A stretch of 64,000 bases of DNA from Myxococcota bacterium (lineage in GTDB: Bacteria; Myxococcota_A; UBA9160; UBA6930): assembly GCA_028285625.1 (NCBI GenBank), contig JANQOX010000014.1, positions 1-64,000 on the forward strand, in the 5' to 3' direction. Below, piece by piece: positions 51,397 to 60,153 of this stretch (position 1 is its first letter; every line of letters begins with the position of its first letter). The notes under the pieces are model-generated. The model was not told where the DNA came from. It made no database searches and saw only the letters and a program-made list of their open reading frames with translations. The position numbers and the translations under genes are program-made.

Positions 51397-52503
51397 CTAG
51401 GCGTAGTGGCTGCGGCGCTTCACGACGACCTCGCGGGTGAGGTCGAAGATGGTGACCTTCTTCCACCCCTCGGGCGCGTCGTCGTTCTGGGCGCCCTCTT
51501 CTTGCACGAACTTGTGCCCGAACAGGCGCGTCTCCAGCACGCCGAGATCGTCGCGGCCGGGCAGGTCGCGCTTGCCCAGGATCTCGGTGGCGGCGAAGAC
51601 CGTGTCGCCCGCGAAGAGCGGGGCGGTGTGGCTGCCGGTCGTGTAGACGAGGTCGCCCAGGGCGTTGTCGGCGATGTCGGGGCAGGACAGGCCCAGGCAC
51701 AGCGAGAACGGGATCCCGCCGAAGATGATCAGCTGGCCGCCCACATACTGCTTGGGGTTCTGGTCGATCATGAACTGGTTGCAGTGCACCTGGCTCGTGT
51801 TGTCGAGGATGGCGGTGAGCGCGATGTGCTCGCTGGTCATGGTGCGGCCGCGGGAGTGTTCGATCCGGGTCCCCGCCTCGAAGTCCTCGAAGTAGGTGTC
51901 GCCGTTGGTCAGGTGCGCCATCGACTTGTAGTCGACCGATGCATCGTACGGCGGGAGCCAGAGGTCGCAGTCGATGGCGTCGGGCTCGATCTCGCCCGCG
52001 TCGACGGCGGCGGCCTCGTCGTGCTTGTAGACCTGCACCTTGCGCTGCCAGGTCATCACCACGGCCTCGCCCGACTCGCCCACGTTCTTTCGGGCCGTCG
52101 ACTGCACGTGGACGATGCCCAGGTTCGGCCGGCTCGAGGACGGGCGAATGCCGATCACCTTGGTCTCGACCTCGATCGAGTCGCCCACGTAGACGGGGGC
52201 GCCGAAGCGCATGTCGATGTACTCGAGATTCGCGCGCGCGTTCTCCGAGATGTCCTCCACCGTCTGACTGAAGGCCACCAGCATGGCGAGACCGGGAGGG
52301 CAGACCAGCCCGTCGAAGCCGTGCGCGCGGGCGTAGCGCGCATTCTTCGAGAGGGGGCTCGCGGTCATCGCGAACTCGGTGAAGGCCGTGAACAGGCCCT
52401 CCGTCACGGTCTTGCCCAGCTTGTGGCGAAAGACCTGACCGGGATGGAAGTCCTCGAGGAAGTTGCCGGTGCGCTTGCGAATGATGCGGGGGGCTTCGGA
52501 CAC
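51397..52503 (-). CDS. Double-hotdog MaoC-type hydratase (mesaconyl-CoA hydratase-like)
   Basis: A 368-residue tandem MaoC/hotdog protein. The N-terminal half reads NFLEDFHPGQVFRHKLGKTVTEG, VEDISENARANLEYIDMRFGAPVYVGDSIEVETKVIG and HVQSTARKNVGESG; the C-terminal half YFEDFEAGTRIEHSRGRTMT and TAILDNTSQVHCNQFM. Length, order and wording follow mesaconyl-CoA hydratase (Mch) of the ethylmalonyl-CoA pathway, which hydrates mesaconyl-C1-CoA to beta-methylmalyl-CoA. Another enoyl-CoA substrate is possible. GTG 52503 lies behind GGAGA. It is 12 kb from the MeaA-type mutase, the other candidate enzyme of that pathway in the window. Confidence 0.82.
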   Translation of the reverse strand: MSEAPRIIRKRTGNFLEDFHPGQVFRHKLGKTVTEGLFTAFTEFAMTASPLSKNARYARAHGFDGLVCPPGLAMLVAFSQTVEDISENARANLEYIDMRFGAPVYVGDSIEVETKVIGIRPSSSRPNLGIVHVQSTARKNVGESGEAVVMTWQRKVQVYKHDEAAAVDAGEIEPDAIDCDLWLPPYDASVDYKSMAHLTNGDTYFEDFEAGTRIEHSRGRTMTSEHIALTAILDNTSQVHCNQFMIDQNPKQYVGGQLIIFGGIPFSLCLGLSCPDIADNALGDLVYTTGSHTAPLFAGDTVFAATEILGKRDLPGRDDLGVLETRLFGHKFVQEEGAQNDDAPEGWKKVTIFDLTREVVVKRRSHYA

Positions 52504-52666
52504 GGGAAGGTCTCCATCCGGTGGCCGCCGGGCGTGCCAGAGGGGGTTCGCTCGCGGATCGTGGTGGCGCTTCGCAACGGCGAGCGCCTTCCACCCCGCA
52601 GGGGCCGGAATCTATCAGCCCCGCCCCATGCCGCCATGCGCTCTCGCCCCGACGGAGAGGCTGCTA

Positions 52667-53839
52667 ATGTGCCCCCCCACCCGAAATCCGAGGGCCGAGT
52701 TGATCGTCTCAGTGCAGAAGGAGACCGCGGCGGGCGAGCGCCGCGTGGGGCTGGTGCCCGACGGCGTGAAGGTGCTCTGCAAGGCCGGGCTCGACGTGCG
52801 CGTCGAGGCCGGGGCAGGGCAAGCCGCCGGCTTCAGCGACGCCGACTATCAGGAGGCCGGGGCCGAGATCCGCCCGGACGGGGCCGCCCTCCGCGCCGAG
52901 GCCGACGTGCTGGTGAACGTGCAGGTGCGCGTCGAGGCCCTCGAGGGGCTGCGCGGCGATGCGACCGTCGCCGGACTGATGCGGCCGCTCGACGACCCGT
53001 CCCTCGCCGCCGAGCTGGCGCGCCGCGGCCACACGGCCTTTTCGCTCGAGCTGATGCCCCGCATCACCCGGGCGCAGTCCATGGACGTGCTGTCGTCGCA
53101 GGCCACGGTCGCGGGCTACCGCGCGGTGCTGCTGGCGGCCGATCGGCTCCCCCGGATGTTCCCGATGCTCGTCACGGCGGCCGGCACCATCTCGCCGTCG
53201 CGCGTGTTCGTGATCGGCGCCGGCGTGGCGGGCCTGCAGGCGATCGCCACGGCCAAGCGGCTCGGTGCCGTGGTCGAGGCGTACGACACGCGGGCCGCGG
53301 CGGCCGAGCAGGTGGAGAGCCTCGGTGGCCGCTTCGTGCAGCTCGACCTCGAAACCGGCGACTCCGAAGACTCCGGCGGCTACGCCAAGGACCAGGGCGA
53401 GGCGTTCTACGAGCGCCAGCGCGAGCTGATGGCCGAGGTCGCCGGTCGAAGCGACATCGTGATCACCACGGCGCTGGTGCCGGGCCGCGAGGCCCCGAAG
53501 CTCATCACCGAGGAGGCGGTCTACGGCATGAAGGCCGGCTCGGTGGTGGTGGATCTCGCAGCGGCCAACGGCGGCAACGTGGCCCCCTCCAAACCGGACG
53601 AGGAGGTCGTGGTCGACGGTGTGCTCGTGCTCGGGCCCACCAATCTGCCGAGCGACCTGCCGCGCAACGCCAGCGAGATGTTCAGCAAGAACGTGGTCAC
53701 GTTCCTCCAGCACCTGGTGAACGAGGGCGAGCTGGTCCTCGACCTCGAGGACGAGATCACGGCCGGGGCCATGCTGGCCCACGGCGGAGAGGTCAAGAAC
53801 GCCATGGTTCGCGAGAAGCTCGAGGGAGGAGCGGCCTGA
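52667..53839 (+). CDS. pntAA: NAD(P) transhydrogenase, alpha subunit part 1 (dI)
   Basis: The NAD(H)-binding domain I of the proton-translocating transhydrogenase, encoded as a separate protein (390 residues), as in Rhodospirillum. It has ETAAGERRVGLVPDGVKVL, RVFVIGAGVAGLQAIATAKRLGAVVEAYDTRAAAAEQVESLGGRF (Rossmann), RSDIVITTALVPGREAPKLIT and the mobile-loop region. I use ATG 52667, 6 nt after GGAGAGG. A TTG at 52700 is the alternative. Its TGA overlaps the ATG of pntAB by one base. With pntAB and pntB it couples proton flow to NADPH formation at the inner membrane. Confidence 0.95.
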   Translation: MCPPTRNPRAELIVSVQKETAAGERRVGLVPDGVKVLCKAGLDVRVEAGAGQAAGFSDADYQEAGAEIRPDGAALRAEADVLVNVQVRVEALEGLRGDATVAGLMRPLDDPSLAAELARRGHTAFSLELMPRITRAQSMDVLSSQATVAGYRAVLLAADRLPRMFPMLVTAAGTISPSRVFVIGAGVAGLQAIATAKRLGAVVEAYDTRAAAAEQVESLGGRFVQLDLETGDSEDSGGYAKDQGEAFYERQRELMAEVAGRSDIVITTALVPGREAPKLITEEAVYGMKAGSVVVDLAAANGGNVAPSKPDEEVVVDGVLVLGPTNLPSDLPRNASEMFSKNVVTFLQHLVNEGELVLDLEDEITAGAMLAHGGEVKNAMVREKLEGGAA

Positions 53840-54135
53840 TGCTCGATGATCCTGCCGTCGCCCTCACCATCCTGGTGCTCGCGCTGTTCGTGGGCATCGA
53901 GGTCATCTCGAAGGTGCCGCCGCTGCTGCACACGCCGCTGATGTCGGGGTCCAACGCGATCTCGGGCATCACCATCGTGGGTGCGCTGATCGCCGCTGGC
54001 ACCGAGAACCGCGACCTCGCCACGCTGTTCGGCTTTCTGGCCATCGTGTTCGCCACGATCAACGTGGTGGGCGGCTTCCTGGTGACCAACCGCATGCTGG
54101 CCATGTTCAAGCCGCGCAAGAAGAGTGACTCGTGA
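53839..54135 (+). CDS. pntAB: NAD(P) transhydrogenase, alpha subunit part 2 (membrane)
   Basis: A 98-residue membrane protein with three hydrophobic segments (8-25, 42-55, 63-85), corresponding to the C-terminal transmembrane part of the E. coli alpha subunit. HTPLMSGSNAISGITIVGA is the conserved signature of this segment, followed by FGFLAIVFATINVVGGFLVTNRML and a basic end. Start and stop are both overlapped with neighbours (TGATG and GTGA), so the three subunits are translationally coupled. Confidence 0.97.
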   Translation: MLDDPAVALTILVLALFVGIEVISKVPPLLHTPLMSGSNAISGITIVGALIAAGTENRDLATLFGFLAIVFATINVVGGFLVTNRMLAMFKPRKKSDS

Positions 54136-55538
54136 GCGAGACCACCATCCAGATCGCCTATCTGGTCGCCTCGACGCTCTTCATCCTCGGGCTGCGCAAC
54201 CTGTCGTCGCCCAAGAGCGCGACCCTGGGCAACGCCCTGGCCGCTTCCGGCATGTTCGTCGCCGTGCTGGCCACCCTGCTGGCCCAGGGCGTGGTGGGCT
54301 GGCCCACCATCCTGGCCGGCGTGGTCGTGGGCTCGGCCATCGGCGCCGTCCTCGCGCTGCGCATCGAGATGACGGCGATGCCGCAGATGGTGGCGTTGCT
54401 CAACGGCTTCGGCGGTGCGGCGTCGGCCCTGGTGGCGGGCGCCGAGCTGGTGCGTGCCCAGGGGCTCGACCCGGCGACGCTCGCCGAGATGGGGGGATCG
54501 ATCAAGGCCTCGGCCATCGTGCTCGGCACGCTGATCGGTGCGGTCACCCTCACGGGCTCCCTCGTCGCCTTCGCGAAGCTGCAGGAGCTGGTGGGCGGCG
54601 CGGCCGTCACGTACCCGCTGCAGCGTACGGTCAACGGGGCCATCGCCGTGGCGGTGGTGGTGCTGTGCGTGATGATCGCGATCGACCCGTCGCGCATGGA
54701 CCTCTACGCCGCGCTGGCCGCGGTGGCGCTGGTCTTCGGCGTGCTCCTCGTCATCCCGATCGGCGGCGCCGACATGCCCGTCGTGATCTCGCTGCTGAAC
54801 TCCTACTCCGGCATCGCCGCCATGGCCACGGGCTTCGTGCTCTCGAACGCGAGCCTCGTGATCGCGGGCGCGCTGGTCGGCGCGTCGGGCCTCTTCCTCA
54901 CCAAGATCATGTGCGACGCCATGAACCGCTCGCTGTCGAACGTGCTGTTCGGCGCGTTCGGGGCCCAGGCGGACGATGGGGGCGCCGCCGCGGGTGGCGA
55001 CCAGGGCACGGCCAAGGCCTATACGCCCGAAGACGCCGCGGTGATCTTCTCCAACGCCAGTTCGTGCATCATCGTGCCCGGCTACGGCATGGCGGTGGCC
55101 CAGGCCCAGCACGCGGTGGCCGAACTCACCGAGGTGCTCGAGAGCAAGGGCATCAAGGTCTCCTTCGCGATCCACCCGGTGGCCGGGCGCATGCCGGGCC
55201 ACATGAACGTGCTGCTCGCCGAGGCGGACGTCGCCTACGAGCGGCTGATCGAGATGGACGAGATCAATCCGCAGTTTCCCGAGACGGATGTGGCGCTGGT
55301 GCTCGGCGCCAACGACGTGGTGAATCCCTCGGCGCGCGCGGACACCTCGAGCCCCATCTACGGCATGCCGATCCTCGACGTCGACTACGCGACCAACGTC
55401 TTCGTGATCAAGCGCAGCATGAACCCGGGCTTCGCGGGCATCCAGAACCCGCTCTTCTTCCACGACAACACCATGATGATCTTCGGTGACGCGAAGCAGG
55501 TGGTGCTGTCGCTGGTGGAGGCGGTGAAGAACTACTAG
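54132..55538 (+). CDS. pntB: NAD(P) transhydrogenase, beta subunit
   Basis: A 468-residue subunit with about nine membrane helices (to about 290) and the NADP(H)-binding domain III at the C-terminus: VPGYGMAVAQAQHAVAEL (GxGxxxA/V), the HPVAGRMPGHMNVLLAEADV loop, DVALVLGANDVVNP and IFGDAKQVV. The GTG start overlaps the pntAB stop by 4 nt. With pntAA and pntAB it forms the complete enzyme that uses the proton gradient to reduce NADP+. The length matches the family. Confidence 0.97.
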   Translation: MSETTIQIAYLVASTLFILGLRNLSSPKSATLGNALAASGMFVAVLATLLAQGVVGWPTILAGVVVGSAIGAVLALRIEMTAMPQMVALLNGFGGAASALVAGAELVRAQGLDPATLAEMGGSIKASAIVLGTLIGAVTLTGSLVAFAKLQELVGGAAVTYPLQRTVNGAIAVAVVVLCVMIAIDPSRMDLYAALAAVALVFGVLLVIPIGGADMPVVISLLNSYSGIAAMATGFVLSNASLVIAGALVGASGLFLTKIMCDAMNRSLSNVLFGAFGAQADDGGAAAGGDQGTAKAYTPEDAAVIFSNASSCIIVPGYGMAVAQAQHAVAELTEVLESKGIKVSFAIHPVAGRMPGHMNVLLAEADVAYERLIEMDEINPQFPETDVALVLGANDVVNPSARADTSSPIYGMPILDVDYATNVFVIKRSMNPGFAGIQNPLFFHDNTMMIFGDAKQVVLSLVEAVKNY

Positions 55539-55560
55539 CCAGCGCCTCGCCGGGCGAAGT

Positions 55561-56355
55561 TCAGGAGGCGGAGCGCTCGTTCTCGCGGGTGCAGAACGCC
55601 GACACCAGTTCGGGGTTGCCGGCGGCCATGAAGCTCTCGATGAGCGGGTCTTCCTGGTTGTAGGTGCGCGTCGCGCCCTGGAAGTCCACGTAGCTTCCGC
55701 CGGCCTCCCGTACCAGGATGTCGCCCGCGGCCACGTCCCACTCGTTCTTCGGCGCGAACGACACGTTGAGGTCGCCTTCGCCGCAGGCCACGCAGGCGAG
55801 CTTCCACGCGATCGAGCCCACGGGGCGGATCTCCTGGAACCAGCCCTCGTGCGCGGCGAACTTGTCGCGCGAGATCTCGGTGCGGCTCGCGATCACCACC
55901 GCGTCTTCGAGGGCAGCGCAGGGCGACACCGTCACGGGCTTGCCGTCGCGAAAGCACCCGCCGCCCCGCGTGGCCCACACCGCGACCCCGGTCACCGGGT
56001 TGAGGATCACCCCGACCACCGGCTCGCCGTCCTCGATCATCGCGATCGACGCGGCGAACTCGGGAATCTTCTGGGTGAACTCCTTGGTGCCGTCCATCGG
56101 GTCCACGATCCAGACGCGCTTCTTGGCCAGTCGCGAGGGCTGGGCCACGGTTTCTTCCGAGAGGATCCCGTCGTCGGGAAACGCGTCGGTGAGGCAGGCC
56201 TGGATCGCGCGATCCGACTCGAGGTCGGCGGCGGTGACCGGGTTGTCCTCGGACTTCTCCCAGGCTTCGACCTCGCCCTGGTAGTGACGCAAGAGGATGG
56301 CGCCGGCCTCGCGGGCGGCGCGCAGGGCGACTTCGAGTTCGTTCTCGTACGGCAT
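55561..56355 (-). CDS. cysQ: 3'(2'),5'-bisphosphate nucleotidase/inositol monophosphatase family protein
   Basis: A 264-residue Mg2+-dependent phosphatase of the inositol monophosphatase superfamily. It has ILSEE (E67, E68), the metal motif VDPMDGTKEF (D85, D88) and EWDVAAGDILVREAGG near residue 210. KEF after DPMDGT and the N-terminal length fit CysQ-type PAP phosphatases, which remove 3'-phosphoadenosine 5'-phosphate from sulfate assimilation; inositol phosphates are possible substrates. The ATG at 56355 is 8 nt behind a TATACT hexamer on the minus strand, part of a palindromic -10 shared with the divergent hydrolase. Confidence 0.9.
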   Translation of the reverse strand: MPYENELEVALRAAREAGAILLRHYQGEVEAWEKSEDNPVTAADLESDRAIQACLTDAFPDDGILSEETVAQPSRLAKKRVWIVDPMDGTKEFTQKIPEFAASIAMIEDGEPVVGVILNPVTGVAVWATRGGGCFRDGKPVTVSPCAALEDAVVIASRTEISRDKFAAHEGWFQEIRPVGSIAWKLACVACGEGDLNVSFAPKNEWDVAAGDILVREAGGSYVDFQGATRTYNQEDPLIESFMAAGNPELVSAFCTRENERSAS

Positions 56356-56363
56356 GGCGGCGG

Positions 56364-56371
56364 AGTATACT
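56364..56371. promoter_or_regulatory. Palindromic -10 element AGTATACT between divergent genes
   Basis: AGTATACT is its own reverse complement, so it gives TATACT on both strands. On the minus strand it ends 8 nt before the cysQ ATG; on the plus strand it lies about 50 nt before the hydrolase start. Confidence 0.6.
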
Positions 56372-56422
56372 CACCGCGTTGGCGGCGCAAGCCGCCGTCG
56401 CGAGGCCTGCCAGGGGGAACGG

Positions 56423-57127
56423 TTGAAGACGAGCGAGGACGCAATCGGCTTCCTGGCCGTGCCCGACGAGGCCGGCCCGCACCCGGGCGTCGTGATGTTC
56501 CCCGACGTCTGGGGGTTGTCCGACCACTACCGGAACCTCGCGGGGCGCCTGGCCCGGGCGGGCTACGCGGTGCTGGCCATCGATCCCTACCGCAAGACCG
56601 GGCACCCCGAGCTCACGGATCCGGCCTCGGCCCAGGCCTGGATCGCCGAGATCGACGATCGCGTCGTGCTCGAGACGGTGCAGGAGGCCATCGACACGCT
56701 TACCGCCAACGCCGCGGTCGCGGGGCGCAAGATCGGCATCGTCGGCTTCTGCATGGGTGGGCAGTACACGCTGCTGGCGGCCTGCGGATGCACGGGTCTC
56801 GCAGCCTGTGCACCGTTCTACGGGATGGTCCGCTACCGGGAGGGCCTCGACCCCGATCGCAAGCCGCGCCAGCCCCTCGATGCGCTGGGTGACCTCAGCT
56901 GCCCGGTGCTCGGTCTGTATGGCGCCGAAGATCCGCTGATCCCGATCGAGGACGTGCGCGAGCTGGAGACGCGCCTGGCGGCGAGTGGTCAGCCGAGCGA
57001 GGTGGTGGTGTACGAGGGGGCCGGGCACGCGTTCATGAACGAGACCCGTCCGGCGATGCATCGGCCGGACCAGGCGCGGGAGGCCTGGGCGCGCCTGCTG
57101 CCGTTTCTCGCAGAGCGCCTGGCCTAG
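56423..57127 (+). CDS. Dienelactone hydrolase family protein
   Basis: A 234-residue alpha/beta hydrolase with a cysteine nucleophile: GFCMGGQYT (C110), GAEDPLIP (D170) and GAGHAFMNE (H202), the complete triad of dienelactone hydrolases. HPGVVMFPDVWGL near residue 20 is typical of the family. The start is TTG 56423 behind AGGGGGAA. It could hydrolyse carboxymethylenebutenolide or other lactones, and no chlorocatechol genes lie nearby. Its last 95 nt overlap the 3' end of the PAS-domain gene on the other strand. Confidence 0.9.
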   Translation: MKTSEDAIGFLAVPDEAGPHPGVVMFPDVWGLSDHYRNLAGRLARAGYAVLAIDPYRKTGHPELTDPASAQAWIAEIDDRVVLETVQEAIDTLTANAAVAGRKIGIVGFCMGGQYTLLAACGCTGLAACAPFYGMVRYREGLDPDRKPRQPLDALGDLSCPVLGLYGAEDPLIPIEDVRELETRLAASGQPSEVVVYEGAGHAFMNETRPAMHRPDQAREAWARLLPFLAERLA

Positions 57128-57911
57128 CCGGCACCGGCACCGCTTCGGCCGGTCGCACCAGCAGCAGTGCCAGGGTGCGCCGCCGCGTGGTCCAGCCGGT
57201 GATGCTTCCCTCGACGTCGAAGCGGCGTCCCGACCCGTCGCACAGAGCGGCTCGCACGAGCCTGGCGTCGGTGCCCTCGGCGACGGCGTCGAGTTCGCCC
57301 CAGATCCGCTCGCGAAGGTCCTCCGGCACGTGGTGGCCGAACTCGTTACCCACCAGGGCGTCGCGGGTGGTGGCCAGCAGGGCTCCCGCGGCGGGGTTCG
57401 CGTCCACCACGAGTCCGGTCTCGGTGTCGACGGCGAAGAACGCGTCGGCCACCCGGTCGATCGCGGCGGGAACGGCGCGGCGGGTGCTTCGCGGCGCACC
57501 GCTCGCACGGCGCGCTGGCGCCGTCGCGCGGACCGCCAACACGAACCGCTCCAGCAACGGGTCGAGGCGGGAGCGGACCGCGGGCCCCTGCGGGCCGGCG
57601 CAGGCGACGACGGCCTCGACCCAGGCGCGTGCCAGCGGCACCACCCTGCGCTCGCGGACGCGCAGGCCCTCGAGCGCAGGCTCGAAGGCGTCGGCCCGAA
57701 GCAGGCCCGTGGTGAGAAAGCTGCGGAAGCGCCGGAGTGCCTCGGCCTCGGGGCTGTCGGGAGCGGGCAGCGAGCGGCCAGCCTCGCGCAGCGCCTTCTC
57801 GCACGCCGGGCGCTTCCGCACGAGCCACGTCGCGAGACGTCGGGCTACCGGGTCCGGTTGCCGCGCACCGGACTGCTGCGCTTCGGGGGAACTCCCCTCA
57901 CCGCCATCCAT
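57033..57911 (-). CDS. PAS-domain protein, unknown output
   Basis: A 292-residue cytoplasmic protein. Residues 1-140 form a helical region with no family I recognise. A PAS domain is likely at about 150-250: AIDRVADAFFAVDTETGLVVDANPAAGALLATTRDALVGNEFGHHVPEDLRERIW. No kinase, GGDEF, HTH or methyl-accepting domain follows; the tail is Pro/Ala-rich. It may sense a ligand or redox signal and bind a partner. A TACACT hexamer ends 7 nt before the ATG, so it may be leaderless. The last 95 nt run antisense through the 3' end of the hydrolase gene. Confidence 0.7.
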   Translation of the reverse strand: MDGGEGSSPEAQQSGARQPDPVARRLATWLVRKRPACEKALREAGRSLPAPDSPEAEALRRFRSFLTTGLLRADAFEPALEGLRVRERRVVPLARAWVEAVVACAGPQGPAVRSRLDPLLERFVLAVRATAPARRASGAPRSTRRAVPAAIDRVADAFFAVDTETGLVVDANPAAGALLATTRDALVGNEFGHHVPEDLRERIWGELDAVAEGTDARLVRAALCDGSGRRFDVEGSITGWTTRRRTLALLLVRPAEAVPVPARPGALRETAAGAPRPPAPGPADASPDGSRS

Positions 57912-57967
57912 CACGGCCAGTGTACCCCGTCCCGCCCCCTGGCTGGGGTGCGACGGGCCGCTTGGGG

Positions 57968-58083
57968 CCCAACGCGAGTTCGCCCCGCCGACGCCCTCGA
58001 ACGCTGTTTCGCCGCGCCGACGCCCTTGAACGCTATTTCGCCGCGCCGACGCCCTTGAACGCTATTTCGCCCCGCCGACGCCC
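57968..58083. repeat. 29-bp tandem repeat, four copies, over the SPFH gene stop
   Basis: Units: 58055-58083, 58026-58054, 57997-58025 (few changes) and 57968-57996 (degenerate). The first unit, read on the minus strand, encodes the last residues GVGGAK and the TAG stop of the SPFH protein; the others lie downstream. 29 is not a multiple of three, so translation past the stop would change frame. Confidence 0.9.
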
Positions 58084-58844
58084 TTGAAGATGGGCAGGTT
58101 GGCTTCGGTGGCCACGTAGATCACGTTGGGGTTCTCGTTCAGCGTCTGGATCCAGAGGTACTGCAGGTAGGAGTCCGAGAGCGTCTCGCGGATGATGCGC
58201 TGGGCCTTGGCTGCACCCTCGGCCCGCGCCACCTCGATCTCCGCCTCCTTCTTCGCCTGCTCGAGCTCGAACTGCTTCTGCTGGACGCGCTGCTCGGCCG
58301 TGAGCTTGGCCTCGATGCTCTCGCGGAAGCGCTGCGGGAGCTTCACGTCGCGCAGCAGCACGTCCACCACGTCGACGCCGCGGGCCCCGAGGTTGCTGCG
58401 GAGGAAGTCGCGGATGCGCGAGGCGATCTCCTTGCGTCCGGTTTCGGTGTAGATGCTGCGAACGGGGTATCCCGCCACCACGTCGCGCAGGGCGTTGCGG
58501 AAGTACGGCACCACCAGTTGGTCGACGTAGCGCTGGCCCACGGTCTTGCGGATCTCGGGAGCGCGCGTCGGATCCACCTGGAAGAGCAGCGAGGTGTCGA
58601 GTCCGACGATCAGGCCCTCCTTCGAGGGGACCGTCGCGGTCTCCTTGATCTCCTGGAGCTTGATGTTCCAGGTCTCGACCTGGCGCGCGACGGGGACGAC
58701 GAAAGCGACACCCTGCGACACCGGCTCGTCGGCGATGGCACCGAAGCTCTTGGAGACACCGACCTCGCCGTCCTCGATGACGACACATGCGGCCTGGAGA
58801 CACGCGACCAGGACGATCGCGACCAGAGTAGACGTGCGAGACAT
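58062..58844 (-). CDS. SPFH/prohibitin-like lipoprotein
   Basis: A 260-residue lipoprotein (ACLQAAC, Cys20) with an SPFH domain: GVAFVVPVARQVETWNIKLQEIKETATVPSKEGLIVGLDTSLLFQVDPTRAPEIRKTVGQ, followed by DFLRSNLGARGVDVVDVLLRDVKLPQRFRESIEAKLTAEQRVQQKQFELEQAKKEAEIEVARAEG, a long coiled coil. Prohibitins/HflC-type proteins form membrane rings that organise proteases or lipid domains. A lipoprotein form would be in the periplasm, unlike HflK/C. Its 3' end is contained in a 29-bp tandem repeat. ATG 58844 follows GAGGGGAACC. Confidence 0.88.
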   Translation of the reverse strand: MSRTSTLVAIVLVACLQAACVVIEDGEVGVSKSFGAIADEPVSQGVAFVVPVARQVETWNIKLQEIKETATVPSKEGLIVGLDTSLLFQVDPTRAPEIRKTVGQRYVDQLVVPYFRNALRDVVAGYPVRSIYTETGRKEIASRIRDFLRSNLGARGVDVVDVLLRDVKLPQRFRESIEAKLTAEQRVQQKQFELEQAKKEAEIEVARAEGAAKAQRIIRETLSDSYLQYLWIQTLNENPNVIYVATEANLPIFKGVGGAK

Positions 58845-58935
58845 GGTTCCCCTCCTCAGGTTCGGCGCGGAGCTTAGCGGGGCGGGCGGCCCTTGCGGCC
58901 CCCGGCTACGATCCGGCCCCGTCGGAGGCCCCCCA

Positions 58936-60132
58936 ATGTCCGAGCGCTCCTGGCGCGAGCTCGATCTGTTCGCGCCCACCCCCGAGCATGCGCTGCTCGC
59001 CGAGACCCTGCGCGAGTTCGTGACCCGCGAGGTCGAACCCCAGGCCCAGGCCCACGACCGGGCCGAGCGCTTCAACGTGCCGCTCTTCCGCAAGGCGGGC
59101 GAGCTGGGGCTGTTGGGTGTGACCCTCGCCGAAGAGCACGGTGGCTCCGGCATGGACGCCACGGCCGCCGTCCAGGTGATGGAGGCGCTCTCGACCTCCG
59201 ATCCCGGTTTCGCCCTGTCGGTGCTGGCCCACGCGATCCTGTTCGCCCAGAACGTGAACGTGAACGGCAGCGATGCCCAGCGGGCCCACGTGCTGCCGCG
59301 CGCCGCCAGTGGCGAGTGGGTCGGCGGCATGTGCATGACCGAGCCGTCGGTCGGCACCGACGTGCTCGCCATGCGCACCACCGCGCGCCGTGACGGGGAT
59401 GGCTACCTGCTGGCAGGTACGAAGACCTTCATCACCAACGGCGGCATCGACGATCAGACCCTCGGCGACTGCTTCGTGGTCTACGCGCGGACCGGTGAGC
59501 GTGCGATCTCGAGTTTCCTCGTCGAGAAGGGCACGCCGGGCTTCAGCCTCGGGCAGAAGTGGTCCGACAAGCTCGGCATGCGCGCATCGTTCACCGCCGA
59601 GCTGGTGTTCGACGACGTGCGTCTCCCGCCTTCGGCCCGGCTCGGCGAAGAGGGCGAGGGCACGCTCCAGATGATGCGCAATCTCGAGGTCGAGCGGCTC
59701 ACCCTGGCGGCGATGTCGCTCGGGATCGCGCAGCGAAGCCTCGCGACCATGGTCGACTACGCCAACGAGCGACAGTCGTTCGGCGTGCCGATCCGCGAGC
59801 ACGGGCAGGTGCAGCGCTACATCGCCGAGAGCTTCGCCGAGTGGCGGGCGGCGCGATCGCTGGTCTACGACACCGCCCGCCGCATCGACCTGGGCCGAAC
59901 CGGCCAACGTGTCGATGCCGATGCCGCCAAGCTGGTGGCTTCGCAGGTCGGCAAGCGGGCGGCCGACGCCGCCATCCAGGTGCTGGGCGGCTACGGCTAC
60001 ATGGGCGAGTACGCGGTCGAGCGACTGTGGCGCGACGCCAAGCTGCTCGAGATCGGAGGCGGCACGCTCGAGGCCCACCACAAGAATCTGACGAAGGACC
60101 TCTGTCGGGATCCCTCGCTCGTGCAGGGCTGA
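58936..60132 (+). CDS. Acyl-CoA dehydrogenase
   Basis: A 398-residue FAD-dependent acyl-CoA dehydrogenase. It has GLLGVTLAEEHGGSGMDATAAV, MCMTEPSVGTDVLAM, KTFITNGG, LGQKWSDKLGMRAS and ATFGYGYMGEYAVERLWRDAKLLEIGGGTLEAHHKNL near the end. The YEGTSE glutamate of medium/short-chain enzymes is shifted to EIGGGTLE, while the NLEVERLTLAAMSLGIAQ helix retains the Glu used by isovaleryl-CoA dehydrogenase, so a branched-chain acyl substrate is possible. Electrons would pass to ETF (18075-19877). It starts at ATG 58936 behind GGAGG and heads a set with the phosphotransferase and DUF6285 genes. Confidence 0.94.
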   Translation: MSERSWRELDLFAPTPEHALLAETLREFVTREVEPQAQAHDRAERFNVPLFRKAGELGLLGVTLAEEHGGSGMDATAAVQVMEALSTSDPGFALSVLAHAILFAQNVNVNGSDAQRAHVLPRAASGEWVGGMCMTEPSVGTDVLAMRTTARRDGDGYLLAGTKTFITNGGIDDQTLGDCFVVYARTGERAISSFLVEKGTPGFSLGQKWSDKLGMRASFTAELVFDDVRLPPSARLGEEGEGTLQMMRNLEVERLTLAAMSLGIAQRSLATMVDYANERQSFGVPIREHGQVQRYIAESFAEWRAARSLVYDTARRIDLGRTGQRVDADAAKLVASQVGKRAADAAIQVLGGYGYMGEYAVERLWRDAKLLEIGGGTLEAHHKNLTKDLCRDPSLVQG

Positions 60133-60153
60133 GGCGAACCCGCCGCCGTACGC

